This document shows positions 5,695-10,776 of a stretch of 28,730 nucleotides of DNA, one piece after another; positions within the stretch are counted from its first letter, which is position 1; each line of letters opens with the position of its first letter. Source of the stretch: a virus; the IMG/VR virus record IMGVR_UViG_3300032307_000722, positions 1 through 28,730 of that record; one strand, written 5' to 3'. The notes below the pieces were generated by a model, which saw only the letters and a list, made by a program, of their open reading frames with translations, was not told the DNA's origin and did no database searches. The translations under genes were made by a program, and so were the position numbers.

Positions 5695-5807
5695 GTAAAA
5701 GGTTCTGTAAAAGTAGTAACCTGACAATCCGATGAGTTGCAAATCGTCCGATTGGTAAAGTTAGGTCTTACAAGGATTCGCGGTCTTAGGTAAGATGTTC
5801 CTTTTAC
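5695..5807 (+). ncRNA. cloverleaf-like structured RNA, not a tRNA
   Basis: Closing helix GTAAAA (5695-5700)/TTTTAC (5802-5807) surrounds three arms: GGTT/AACC (5701-5721), CAATC+CGAT/ATCG+GATTG (5725-5754) and TCTTAC/GTAAGA (5766-5795). This is a four-way junction like a tRNA, but no TTCGA T loop, no 7-nt anticodon loop and no tRNA consensus is present. A TACTG-AAAG-CAGTA hairpin at the 5' edge is an alternative. It lies between an atypical tRNA and tRNA-Asp. Confidence 0.55.
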
Positions 5808-5818
5808 ACTCTTTAATT

Positions 5819-5891
5819 GGTCTCGTGGTTGAATGGTCACAATTCCACCCTGTCACGGTGCGAGGTACGGGTTCGAATCCCGTCGGGACCG
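5819..5891 (+). tRNA. tRNA-Asp(GTC) copy 1
   Basis: Acceptor GGTCTCG/CGGGACC, anticodon loop CTGTCAC (GTC) on a four-pair stem, T loop TTCGAAT, discriminator G as usual for Asp. Confidence 0.92.
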
Positions 5892-5897
5892 CCAAAT

Positions 5898-6046
5898 GGC
5901 TCTATAGTAAGCACGGTAACGCAGCTACGAGTGGGTAAATGATGGTAATATGTCTATGGCACTCCTTAATACTAGGATCGGAGTTACTTAAGTCCAAGGC
6001 ATATTACAAGTAATTTATAAGGTGGGTTCGATTCCCACTGGAGTCA
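5898..6046 (+). tRNA. 149-nt tRNA-like RNA with greatly extended anticodon domain
   Basis: Acceptor GGCTCTA/TGGAGTC and T arm GTGGG-TTCGATT-CCCAC are intact, and a D-like GTA/TAC arm follows the acceptor. In place of an anticodon arm is a long helix: TAAAT/ATTTA plus perfect GTAATATG/CATATTAC, capped by ACTCC-GGAGT. The insertion is too small for a usual group I intron. It may be a tRNA with a small insertion, or a tRNA-like RNA resembling the tRNA-plus-long-helix plan of tmRNA, though no tag frame is evident. Confidence 0.6.
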
Positions 6047-6092
6047 CAAAAAAAAGTTTAAAAAAGATGATGTGGAATAAAATAAAAATGCA

Positions 6093-6100
6093 TATCTTTG
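6093..6100 (+). promoter_or_regulatory. TAnnTTTG promoter
   Basis: TATCTTTG 12 nt before tRNA-Glu. No boxA-like leader follows, unlike the other tRNA promoters. Confidence 0.7.
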
Positions 6101-6112
6101 TTAAACATTAAT

Positions 6113-6186
6113 CGCCCGTTGGACAAGCGGTTTAAGTCGTCTCCCTTTCACGGAGAAGAGCATGGGTTCGAATCCCATACGGGTGA
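6113..6186 (+). tRNA. tRNA-Glu(TTC)
   Basis: Acceptor CGCCCGT/ACGGGTG, anticodon stem TCTCC/GGAGA with loop CTTTCAC (TTC), T arm ATGGG/CCCAT, discriminator A. Confidence 0.93.
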
Positions 6187-6191
6187 CAAAC

Positions 6192-6235
6192 CTCAGGAGT
6201 AATTAACCTGAGACTGACAGGTTCGAAACTGTCGA
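6192..6235 (+). other. two-hairpin element with T-arm-like loop (tRNA remnant?)
   Basis: CTCAGG/CCTGAG (6192-6212) is followed by GACAG-GTTCGAAA-CTGTC (6216-6233), which looks like a T arm with an 8-nt loop. No D or anticodon arm fits. TAATTAA in the first loop can pair with TTGATTA just downstream, but that segment is also the acceptor strand of the next tRNA. Either a decayed tRNA or a minimal tRNA-like helix. Confidence 0.35.
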
Positions 6236-6236
6236 T

Positions 6237-6308
6237 TGATTATGGTGTAAAGGCGCACAGAGACCGTAACTGGATCTCAGGATTAAGGTTCGAATCCTTT
6301 TTAGTCAA
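6237..6308 (+). tRNA. atypical Gln-type tRNA with 11-nt anticodon loop
   Basis: Acceptor TGATTAT/TTAGTCA, D arm GTGTAAAGGCGCAC (Gln-like) and T arm AAGG-TTCGAAT-CCTT are recognisable. The anticodon arm is GAGA/TCTC closing eleven bases (CCGTAACTGGA), where CC/GG could pair inside. No anticodon can be assigned with confidence. As no other Gln tRNA is present, this may be its damaged or modified form. Confidence 0.6.
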
Positions 6309-6311
6309 CAT

Positions 6312-6423
6312 AGTCAGGTGTCGGAATGGCGCTAAATATTTAATCACGGAAAAAGCTGGTCTTATAGGCTTACGAGTCGTGTCAACAGCTAAAATATTAC
6401 AGGTTCGAGTCCTGTCCTGACTA
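6312..6423 (+). tRNA. 112-nt Leu-type tRNA-like RNA with rearranged middle
   Basis: Shares acceptor AGTCAGG/CCTGACT and T arm ACAGG-TTCGAGT-CCTGT with the elements at 8034, 8284 and 8492. The middle forms AATATTT (6335-6341)/AAATATT (6392-6398), then AGCTG (6354-6358)/CAGCT (6386-6390), while CACG/CGTG could add a pseudoknot. There is no standard anticodon arm. Confidence 0.55.
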
Positions 6424-6424
6424 C

Positions 6425-6612
6425 GATGATCAACACGGTGGCTTCGTGTTAAAAAGATGAATAACGTGCCGGTGATTACCAATGGAATTGTTTGAAATAG
6501 TAACAATGTACGTGTCACGAAAAGAGACCTCATCAGGAAGGAGACCTATAGACGTATAGGTCGTGAAAGTCCGCAACTAAACCTACTTAGACTTTGAAAG
6601 GTAAAGTCAAAT
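6425..6612 (+). ncRNA. structured RNA of unknown class between tRNA genes
   Basis: GATGA (6425-6429)/TCATC (6530-6534) encloses AACACG/CGTGTT and ATTGTT/AACAAT hairpins. Downstream stand a perfect eight-pair GACCTATA-GACG-TATAGGTC hairpin (6543-6562) and GACTTT/AAAGTC (6590-6608). There is no T loop and no reading frame of note. It ends two bases before tRNA-Asp, so tRNA processing would define its 3' end. Not a family I recognise. Confidence 0.6.
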
Positions 6613-6614
6613 TT

Positions 6615-6686
6615 GGTCCATTGGTGTAGTGGCTAACATACATCCCTGTCACGGATGTGCCGAGAGTTCGATTCTCTCATGGACCG
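6615..6686 (+). tRNA. tRNA-Asp(GTC) copy 2
   Basis: Acceptor GGTCCAT/ATGGACC, anticodon stem CATCC/GGATG with loop CTGTCAC (GTC), discriminator G. A better-formed Asp than the copy at 5819. Confidence 0.94.
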
Positions 6687-6700
6687 CTAAAATTACTATT

Positions 6701-7096
6701 ATGACACTAAAAGAAAAAATTAATGCGGATTTTATGATCGCATTTAAAAGTAAGGAAATGGATAAGAAAAACTTCCTTGGGGTTGTTAAAGGTGAGATCC
6801 AAAATGAAAAAGGTCGTTCAGGTAATGTTAATGATGAGGTTGTCCTTGGGATCCTTCGTAAAATGGAGAAATCATTAAAACAAACAAACACAGAAGAATC
6901 TCTTATAGAATTGGAATATATTAAACCATATTTACCACAACTTATGTCACGAGATGAGATCATTTCAGTTATTAAAGAAATGTCTCAAAATGGTCACGAT
7001 AATGTGAGTAAAATTATGAAACAATTCAATACTGTTTATAAAGGAAAGGCAGATAATTCAATTGTTTCTGAAGTAGCGAAAGAAATTTTTTATTAA
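6701..7096 (+). CDS. yqeY: GatB/YqeY-domain protein
   Basis: A 131-residue protein matching the YqeY family end to end: MTLKEKINADFMIAFKSKE at the start, ELEYIKPYLPQLMSRDEI in the middle and YKGKADNSIVSEVAKEIF at the end. YqeY is the stand-alone form of the tail domain of GatB, the tRNA-binding part of Glu/Asp-tRNA amidotransferase; its own role is poorly defined. A longer frame running back through tRNA-Asp exists, but the ATG at 6701, 14 nt after the tRNA, restores the normal family N-terminus. Lying in a tRNA array beside Asp tRNAs, it may act on tRNA charging or amidation, which is inference. Confidence 0.88.
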   Translation: MTLKEKINADFMIAFKSKEMDKKNFLGVVKGEIQNEKGRSGNVNDEVVLGILRKMEKSLKQTNTEESLIELEYIKPYLPQLMSRDEIISVIKEMSQNGHDNVSKIMKQFNTVYKGKADNSIVSEVAKEIFY

Positions 7097-7110
7097 AATT
7101 TAAAAAAAGA

Positions 7111-7170
7111 TTTGGCAGATTAAAAAATTCTACTTATCTTTGTAAAACAAAAGAGAAAACGTTCTTTGAA
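7111..7170 (+). promoter_or_regulatory. TAnnTTTG promoter plus boxA-like leader of large RNA B
   Basis: TTTG at 7111, 20-nt gap, TATCTTTG at 7135-7142, then GTTCTTTGAA at 7161-7170. The -33 region GATTTGGCAG is identical to that at 5029. Confidence 0.8.
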
Positions 7171-7344
7171 TTATTGTGTTGTTCCCTTGAGAAAGGAATT
7201 AGGATGAAGTGTCCGAGAATTCTAGACACACAACACAGAGGAGTTCTCGACCTCAAATCACAGTTGTAATGTAACTTCACACGGATGGAGTATTTAAAAT
7301 TGTAAATCCTTAAATGGATAAATGCAAACTAAAACAACTGTAGG

Positions 7345-7428
7345 GATCAGGAGTGTAATTAGACATTGGTGTCGATCCCTTCCGTTGAGGAAGGTTTCTC
7401 ATTGTAGGTTCGAATCCTATCCTGATTA
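7345..7428 (+). tRNA. atypical tRNA-like unit inside large RNA B
   Basis: Acceptor GATCAGG/CCTGATT and T arm GTAGG-TTCGAAT-CCTAT are normal. A GACA-TTGG-TGTC hairpin stands where a D arm should be. The anticodon arm is CCTTCC-GTTGA-GGAAGG, a six-pair stem on a five-base loop (or five pairs on CGTTGAG, lacking T33). No anticodon assigned. Confidence 0.6.
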
Positions 7429-7986
7429 CAAAATAGAGAGAACCGTGAGTCTGCGGATGGAAACAACTACAGGACGAGCATACGTCATACTCTATTTAAG
7501 ACCCCACGATTGGCAGACGTATCCGACTGTCATGGTGTGTGATCCTGACTTGAAGGCTTCAAGGCTATGGGGGAGGCTACACGAATGGTACTATCAAGAT
7601 TCCGAAAGGACTCGTTCTTAACCGATCGAATCGAGATTTGGGAGAAGACCATGTATCAAGATAGTATTAGGATTCCCCATTATGGATGGAGGGGGTTAGG
7701 GATCTTAAATGATCGTAATACAATCCACAAGTTGTAGAAACACTGGACAATTCTACAATATACACTCTGATTCCGAGTGAGACCCGCCACGTAACTTTGG
7801 GGGTAAGGGAAAACCGTCCTGAGGATAGCACTGAACGATTAACAGTAAAAACTATGACACTCATGATTAGTAGAATAGGTTAAGACGAAGTGTGAAAGTA
7901 GAAACCCACCGTGGATGGTTACTATGGTCTAACGAATCTTAGACATATCGGTGAGGGATATATATAGATACCAATATAGAAAATTT

Positions 7987-8031
7987 AAAGGTTCTCCTGG
8001 TTAGGTACAGGGACGATTCAGAACCTTTTTT
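7987..8031 (+). terminator. intrinsic terminator of large RNA B
   Basis: AAAGGTTC (7987-7994) pairs perfectly with GAACCTTT (8021-8028), followed by T residues. Confidence 0.75.
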
Positions 8032-8033
8032 AT

Positions 8034-8114
8034 AGTCAGGTGGCGGAATGGTAGACGCTGTTTTTGGTTATCTTCAAACCATATAATTTACAGGTTCGAG
8101 TCCTGTTCTGACTA
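8034..8114 (+). tRNA. atypical Leu-type tRNA, anticodon unclear
   Basis: Leu-type start AGTCAGGTGGCGGAATGG with GACGC, acceptor partner TCTGACT and T arm ACAGG-TTCGAGT-CCTGT. The best anticodon hairpin is TGGTT-ATCTTCA-AACCA, but it is displaced about five bases 3' of its expected place and would read CTT, which conflicts with the Leu body. A GTTT/AAAC pairing is an alternative. Confidence 0.6.
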
Positions 8115-8260
8115 CAAAAAAAGCCCTCTGCCAAGCGCTTGGTAAGGAACGAAGATAGAGATTACAGATATGGATTGAAATAAAAAATACCTTCGGGTAC
8201 ATCCATATTGGCGTGGAGGCTCTCCGAATCGTGGGTCGGCATTGTTTGTGTGTTCAAGGG
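8115..8260 (+). other. candidate structured RNA, copy 2 of a repeated 3' module
   Basis: ATATGGAT (8168-8175)/ATCCATAT (8201-8208) closes an inner TACC-TTCG-GGTA hairpin. Next come CGTGGAG (8212-8218), a GGAG/CTCC hairpin and TCCGAATCGTGGGTC (8223-8237), the last shared with the element at 801-970. An inverted CCAAG/CTTGG lies near its 5' end. Function unknown. Confidence 0.45.
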
Positions 8261-8283
8261 ATATTTTAAAAACACACATTTTT

Positions 8284-8393
8284 AGTTAGGTGGGCGGAAT
8301 GGTGTCCGTAATGCGGGGTGTTGACTGAAAACGCGGAGTACGATGAGATATTCGTAACAACGTCAACCACAGGTTCAAATCCTGTCCTAACTA
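8284..8393 (+). tRNA. 110-nt Leu-type tRNA-like RNA with rearranged middle
   Basis: Acceptor AGTTAGG/CCTAACT and T arm ACAGG-TTCAAAT-CCTGT. The middle folds as GTTGAC (8320-8325)/GTCAAC (8362-8367) enclosing TACGA/TCGTA (8339-8356); GTGTT-GACTGAA-AACGC is a competing anticodon-type hairpin lacking T33. Confidence 0.55.
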
Positions 8394-8395
8394 CT

Positions 8396-8487
8396 AAGTT
8401 GTGAAAAAATGGATGCATCTGGACCGTTTACTCAGGTAATTTGATTGTCCTTCGGCGGATTGGTGATTGACTACCATTCACAACTTT
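8396..8487 (+). ncRNA. small structured RNA closed by a long helix
   Basis: AAGTTGTG (8396-8403) pairs with CACAACTT (8479-8486), continued by AATGG (8408-8412)/CCATT (8474-8478) across an A-rich bulge. Inside are ACC/GGT and TCC-TTCGGC-GGA hairpins. T residues follow, so it could act as a terminator for the upstream unit or as a stable RNA. Confidence 0.5.
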
Positions 8488-8491
8488 TTAT

Positions 8492-8592
8492 AGTCAAGTG
8501 GCGAAATTGGCAGACGAGCCTCATCACCCTGGGGTAGTATCAAATGAGGGTTAACAATGGATACTGTACAGGTTCGAATCCTGTCTTGACTA
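8492..8592 (+). tRNA. 101-nt Leu-type tRNA-like RNA
   Basis: Acceptor AGTCAAG/CTTGACT, Leu-type D arm GCGAAATTGGCAGACG and T arm ACAGG-TTCGAAT-CCTGT. One nested fold has anticodon stem CCTCA (8519-8523)/TGGGG with a six-base loop TCACCC and a variable arm AGTATC (8536-8541)/GATACT (8560-8565) with an 18-nt loop. CCTCAT/ATGAGG is a competing pairing. No certain anticodon. Confidence 0.6.
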
Positions 8593-8596
8593 CAAC

Positions 8597-8670
8597 GGTC
8601 CTTTAGCTCAGTAGGTTAGAGCAACTGACTCATAATCAGTAGGTCCACGGTTCGAGCCCGTGAGGGACCA
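8597..8670 (+). tRNA. tRNA-Met/Ile2(CAT)
   Basis: Acceptor GGTCCTT/AGGGACC, anticodon stem ACTGA/TCAGT with loop CTCATAA (CAT), T arm CACGG/CCGTG, discriminator A. Fully paired 1-72, so elongator Met or Ile2. Last gene of the array. Confidence 0.94.
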
Positions 8671-8785
8671 CAATAAGATAATAATTTATAATTATCTAAT
8701 GCTAATAAAGAATAAGTAATTGCTAATTATTTAATTTTCAACCACCTAAAAACGTATTTTTTACGTTATTATAAAAAAAAATATT

Positions 8786-8875
8786 ATGAATTTAGAGGAA
8801 GTATTGGCAATTTCAGTTCCCCTTTGTATAGTGGTTTATGTGATCTACAGTTACATAACATACAAAGAAAAATAA
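8786..8875 (+). CDS. 29-residue single-pass membrane protein
   Basis: Encodes a short acidic start (MNLEEVLAIS), one hydrophobic segment of about 17 residues (VPLCIVVYVIYSYI) and a charged end (TYKEK). It sits just before the holin-like gene and the lysozyme, so a role in lysis is plausible, such as a holin partner or regulator, but nothing in the sequence proves it. Confidence 0.6.
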   Translation: MNLEEVLAISVPLCIVVYVIYSYITYKEK

Positions 8876-8894
8876 GTGTTTGATGATTTTTGTA

Positions 8895-8903
8895 ATATTT
8901 ATA
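8895..8903 (+). promoter_or_regulatory. putative phage promoter (ATATTTATA class)
   Basis: ATATTTATA, 30 nt before the holin-like gene. Confidence 0.55.
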
Positions 8904-8933
8904 GATAATAATAAACTATAAAAAACAAAAATT

Positions 8934-9107
8934 ATGAAACTTACTAAAGATCAAATTTTAGGAATAACAAGACACGCATTAACATTTATTGGTGGTCTTT
9001 TAATTATGAAAGGTCTTGTTGATGAAGCTTTATTTACTGAGATCTCAGGTGGTATAATGACATTGGTTGGTGCCGTTTGGTCGATCATAAATAAAAAAGA
9101 AGCTTAA
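8934..9107 (+). CDS. holin-like small membrane protein
   Basis: A 57-residue protein: a basic N-terminus (MKLTKDQILGITRHALT), a first hydrophobic segment about residues 16-30 (FIGGLLIMKGLV), a short acidic turn (DEALFTE) and a second hydrophobic segment about 38-52 (GGIMTLVGAVWSII) ending NKKEA. The RHALTFIGG and VWSIINKK patterns and the size match the small two-segment phage holins of the Pam3-gp28 type. It directly precedes the lysozyme gene and ends in its own terminator, which supports a holin that opens the inner membrane for the endolysin. Confidence 0.75.
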   Translation: MKLTKDQILGITRHALTFIGGLLIMKGLVDEALFTEISGGIMTLVGAVWSIINKKEA

Positions 9108-9128
9108 TTATTTATTCATTTTTATCTA

Positions 9129-9157
9129 AACCTACTCCAAAAGAGTGGGTTTTTTTA
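9129..9157 (+). terminator. intrinsic terminator after holin-like gene
   Basis: Nine-pair stem AACCTACTC/GAGTGGGTT with loop CAAAA, then a long T-tract. The loop and stem closely resemble the terminator at 4964. Confidence 0.85.
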
Positions 9158-9165
9158 TTTAAGTG

Positions 9166-9174
9166 ATATTTATA
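9166..9174 (+). promoter_or_regulatory. putative phage promoter (ATATTTATA class)
   Basis: ATATTTATA followed by AATTAT and the ATG at 9181; the same arrangement precedes 10127. Start-codon spacing of 6 nt implies a leaderless mRNA. Confidence 0.65.
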
Positions 9175-9180
9175 AATTAT

Positions 9181-10068
9181 ATGAAAATTATTATAACAGA
9201 ATCTCAGTTAAAAAACTTACTAACGGAATCAATGGCCGATGATGCCGTATTAAGGGATTCCATAAAAAGTTTTGAATCTACTGTTATTGATTCGGCGGGG
9301 AGACATTATGTGTTTGACGATAAGGATCCTAAAAAACCAAAAACTTTTGTGACAAGTCCGAATCAAAAAGCCGGTGGAAAATTAACGATCGGTTGGGGAC
9401 ATACAGGAGAACAAGCAAAAATAGGAAATAGGATCTCAAATGCTAAAGCGGAACAATTATTAACTTTAGATATTAAAAGAGAAGAGAACAAAGCAAAATC
9501 AATTTTCCCAAAATACAGTAATTACCCAATATATGTTCAAAGAGCATTAGTTAATGCCACATTTAGAGGTGAAGCTAAAACTTCATACCAATGGGTAAAG
9601 GCAATAAATTCAGGTAATTGGGATTTGGCTGCAAAAAAATATTTAGAAGGATGGGACATTGATTTCTCACAAGCGAATGATCCAAAGTACGAAGGTGGAA
9701 TTGCCGATAGAATGGTTGAGAACCAAAAAGTATTTTTAAGATATGCAAATGAATTAAAAGGAAAAAAACCACAATCAAAAACACCTAACAAATCCACAGA
9801 AACGGAAAAACAAATGTGTCAAAGATTGGCAAAAAAAGCACCAATAGAAGTGGCAAGAAGACCTGAATGTGACAAATACTTCAAAAGTAACTATCACAGA
9901 GATTATGGGTATGATTTTTCCAAATATTATTATACAGTTAAACCAGGTGATACCCTTTCAGGTATTGCGGCAAAATACGGTAAATCTGTTACGGTAGAGA
10001 AATTGAAAAAAATGAATAATTTAAAATCAGACAACATCCAACCAGGACAAAAATTAAAAGTAAGATAA
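9181..10068 (+). CDS. GH24 lysozyme/endolysin with LysM domain and N-terminal tag
   Basis: A 295-residue protein. Residues 1-16 (MKIIITESQLKNLLTE) are a shorter form of the LTES tag. Residues about 25-200 are a T4-lysozyme-type (GH24) domain: candidate catalytic Glu32 in SFES, the conserved LTIGWGHT at 68-75, then AEQLLTLDI and a helical C-lobe. The last 45 residues are a LysM peptidoglycan-binding module (YTVKPGDTLSGIAAKYG to IQPGQKLKVR). It should cleave the glycan strand of the host wall during lysis or entry. A GTG 18 nt upstream is in frame but lies inside the promoter motif, so the ATG at 9181 is chosen. The tag is unusual for an endolysin. Confidence 0.88.
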   Translation: MKIIITESQLKNLLTESMADDAVLRDSIKSFESTVIDSAGRHYVFDDKDPKKPKTFVTSPNQKAGGKLTIGWGHTGEQAKIGNRISNAKAEQLLTLDIKREENKAKSIFPKYSNYPIYVQRALVNATFRGEAKTSYQWVKAINSGNWDLAAKKYLEGWDIDFSQANDPKYEGGIADRMVENQKVFLRYANELKGKKPQSKTPNKSTETEKQMCQRLAKKAPIEVARRPECDKYFKSNYHRDYGYDFSKYYYTVKPGDTLSGIAAKYGKSVTVEKLKKMNNLKSDNIQPGQKLKVR

Positions 10069-10111
10069 CTATAAACTCTATATATTTAAAATAAAAGTTT
10101 TATAATATACT

Positions 10112-10120
10112 ATATTTATA
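10112..10120 (+). promoter_or_regulatory. putative phage promoter (ATATTTATA class)
   Basis: ATATTTATA then AATTAT and the ATG at 10127, the same 18-base arrangement as before the lysozyme. Confidence 0.65.
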
Positions 10121-10126
10121 AATTAT

Positions 10127-10741
10127 ATGTTTGAAAATTTAACAGGTATTATAGTAGCGTTCATCACAGGTGTTGTGGGTCCGATTGTTGTTCTTTACAT
10201 TAAGAGCAAATTAGAGGGTAAAAAAGAAAAACCCGATATGGTGAAAGAAACACTCAGAGTAAGTGAATTAGTAACCTCAAAAATAGAACATATCAAAGAA
10301 GAATTTGATGCCGATAGAGTTTGGGTAACTCAATTCCATAATGGAGGTAATTTTTATCCGACAGGTAAGTCAATGGCGAAATTCTCAATTATGTATGAAA
10401 CAGTTAACCCTGGCGTTGGGTCGGTACAAAGTAATTTCCACAATATTCCAGTTAATTTATTTTCAAAATCAATTAATGAATTACTAAATAATGATGTAAT
10501 TGAGATCCCTGACTTTAAAGATGAAACGATCTCAACATTTGGATTAAAATATATTGCGGAAGATACGGGATGTAAATCGGAATATTTATTTGCTATTAAA
10601 ACGATTGACGATAAATTCATTGGGTCTTTGGGTGTGGAATACACAAAAAGAAAAAAGAAATTAGATATTGAATCAATCAATCATCTACAAATACACGCAT
10701 CTTCTCTTGGTGGTGTATTAATGACCCATTTAGAACAATAA
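10127..10741 (+). CDS. membrane-anchored GAF-like domain protein
   Basis: A 204-residue protein: one N-terminal membrane segment (about 4-26, LTGIIVAFITGVVGPIVVLYI), a basic stretch, a short helix (about 40-62) and a soluble domain with DRVWVTQFHNGG, YPTGKSMAKFSIMYE and LFAIKTIDDKFIGSLGVEY, which has the strand and helix order of a GAF-type sensor. The soluble part should face the cytoplasm. GAF domains bind small ligands or mediate dimerisation; the ligand here is unknown. Between two cell-wall lytic enzymes, a role in lysis timing is possible but unproven. Confidence 0.65.
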   Translation: MFENLTGIIVAFITGVVGPIVVLYIKSKLEGKKEKPDMVKETLRVSELVTSKIEHIKEEFDADRVWVTQFHNGGNFYPTGKSMAKFSIMYETVNPGVGSVQSNFHNIPVNLFSKSINELLNNDVIEIPDFKDETISTFGLKYIAEDTGCKSEYLFAIKTIDDKFIGSLGVEYTKRKKKLDIESINHLQIHASSLGGVLMTHLEQ

Positions 10742-10764
10742 TTTTGTAAGTAAAAAAATATTTA

Positions 10765-10772
10765 TATCTTTG
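10765..10772 (+). promoter_or_regulatory. TAnnTTTG promoter
   Basis: TATCTTTG exactly 4 nt before the ATG at 10777; leaderless arrangement. Confidence 0.75.
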
Positions 10773-10776
10773 TGGT

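Larger units (their letters stand above)
7149..8031 (+). ncRNA. large structured RNA B with embedded tRNA-like unit
   Basis: About 0.88 kb from its own promoter to its own terminator with no convincing protein. Perfect helices include TGTGTTGT (7175-7182)/ACAACACA (7230-7237) around a GTGTC/GACAC hairpin, CAGTTGT/ACAACTG flanking 7261-7341, AAATAGAG/CTCTATTT near 7432-7498, CTTGAA/TTCAAG, and TTGTAGAA/TTCTACAA near 7734-7763. A tRNA-like unit lies at 7345-7428. Size, ornate pairing, a tRNA neighbourhood and a phage setting fit the GOLLD/ROOL type of giant phage RNAs, but I cannot verify the class from memory. It shares the boxA-like start and a TAAAGGTTCTC segment at the 3' end with RNA A. 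Confidence 0.65.

Noticed and set aside
5898-6046. Group I intron in a tRNA
   Set aside because: The insertion is about 75 nt beyond a normal tRNA, too small for the conserved group I core.
6629-6700. N-terminal extension of YqeY through tRNA-Asp
   Set aside because: The family N-terminus begins at the ATG at 6701, and the extension is tRNA sequence.
7322-7621. 99-codon frame inside large RNA B
   Set aside because: It runs through the tRNA-like unit and perfect RNA helices; amino-acid composition (many R, S, W) is unlike the phage proteins here.
9163-9180. GTG start for the lysozyme
   Set aside because: This stretch contains the ATATTTATA promoter motif; the tag homology begins at the ATG at 9181.
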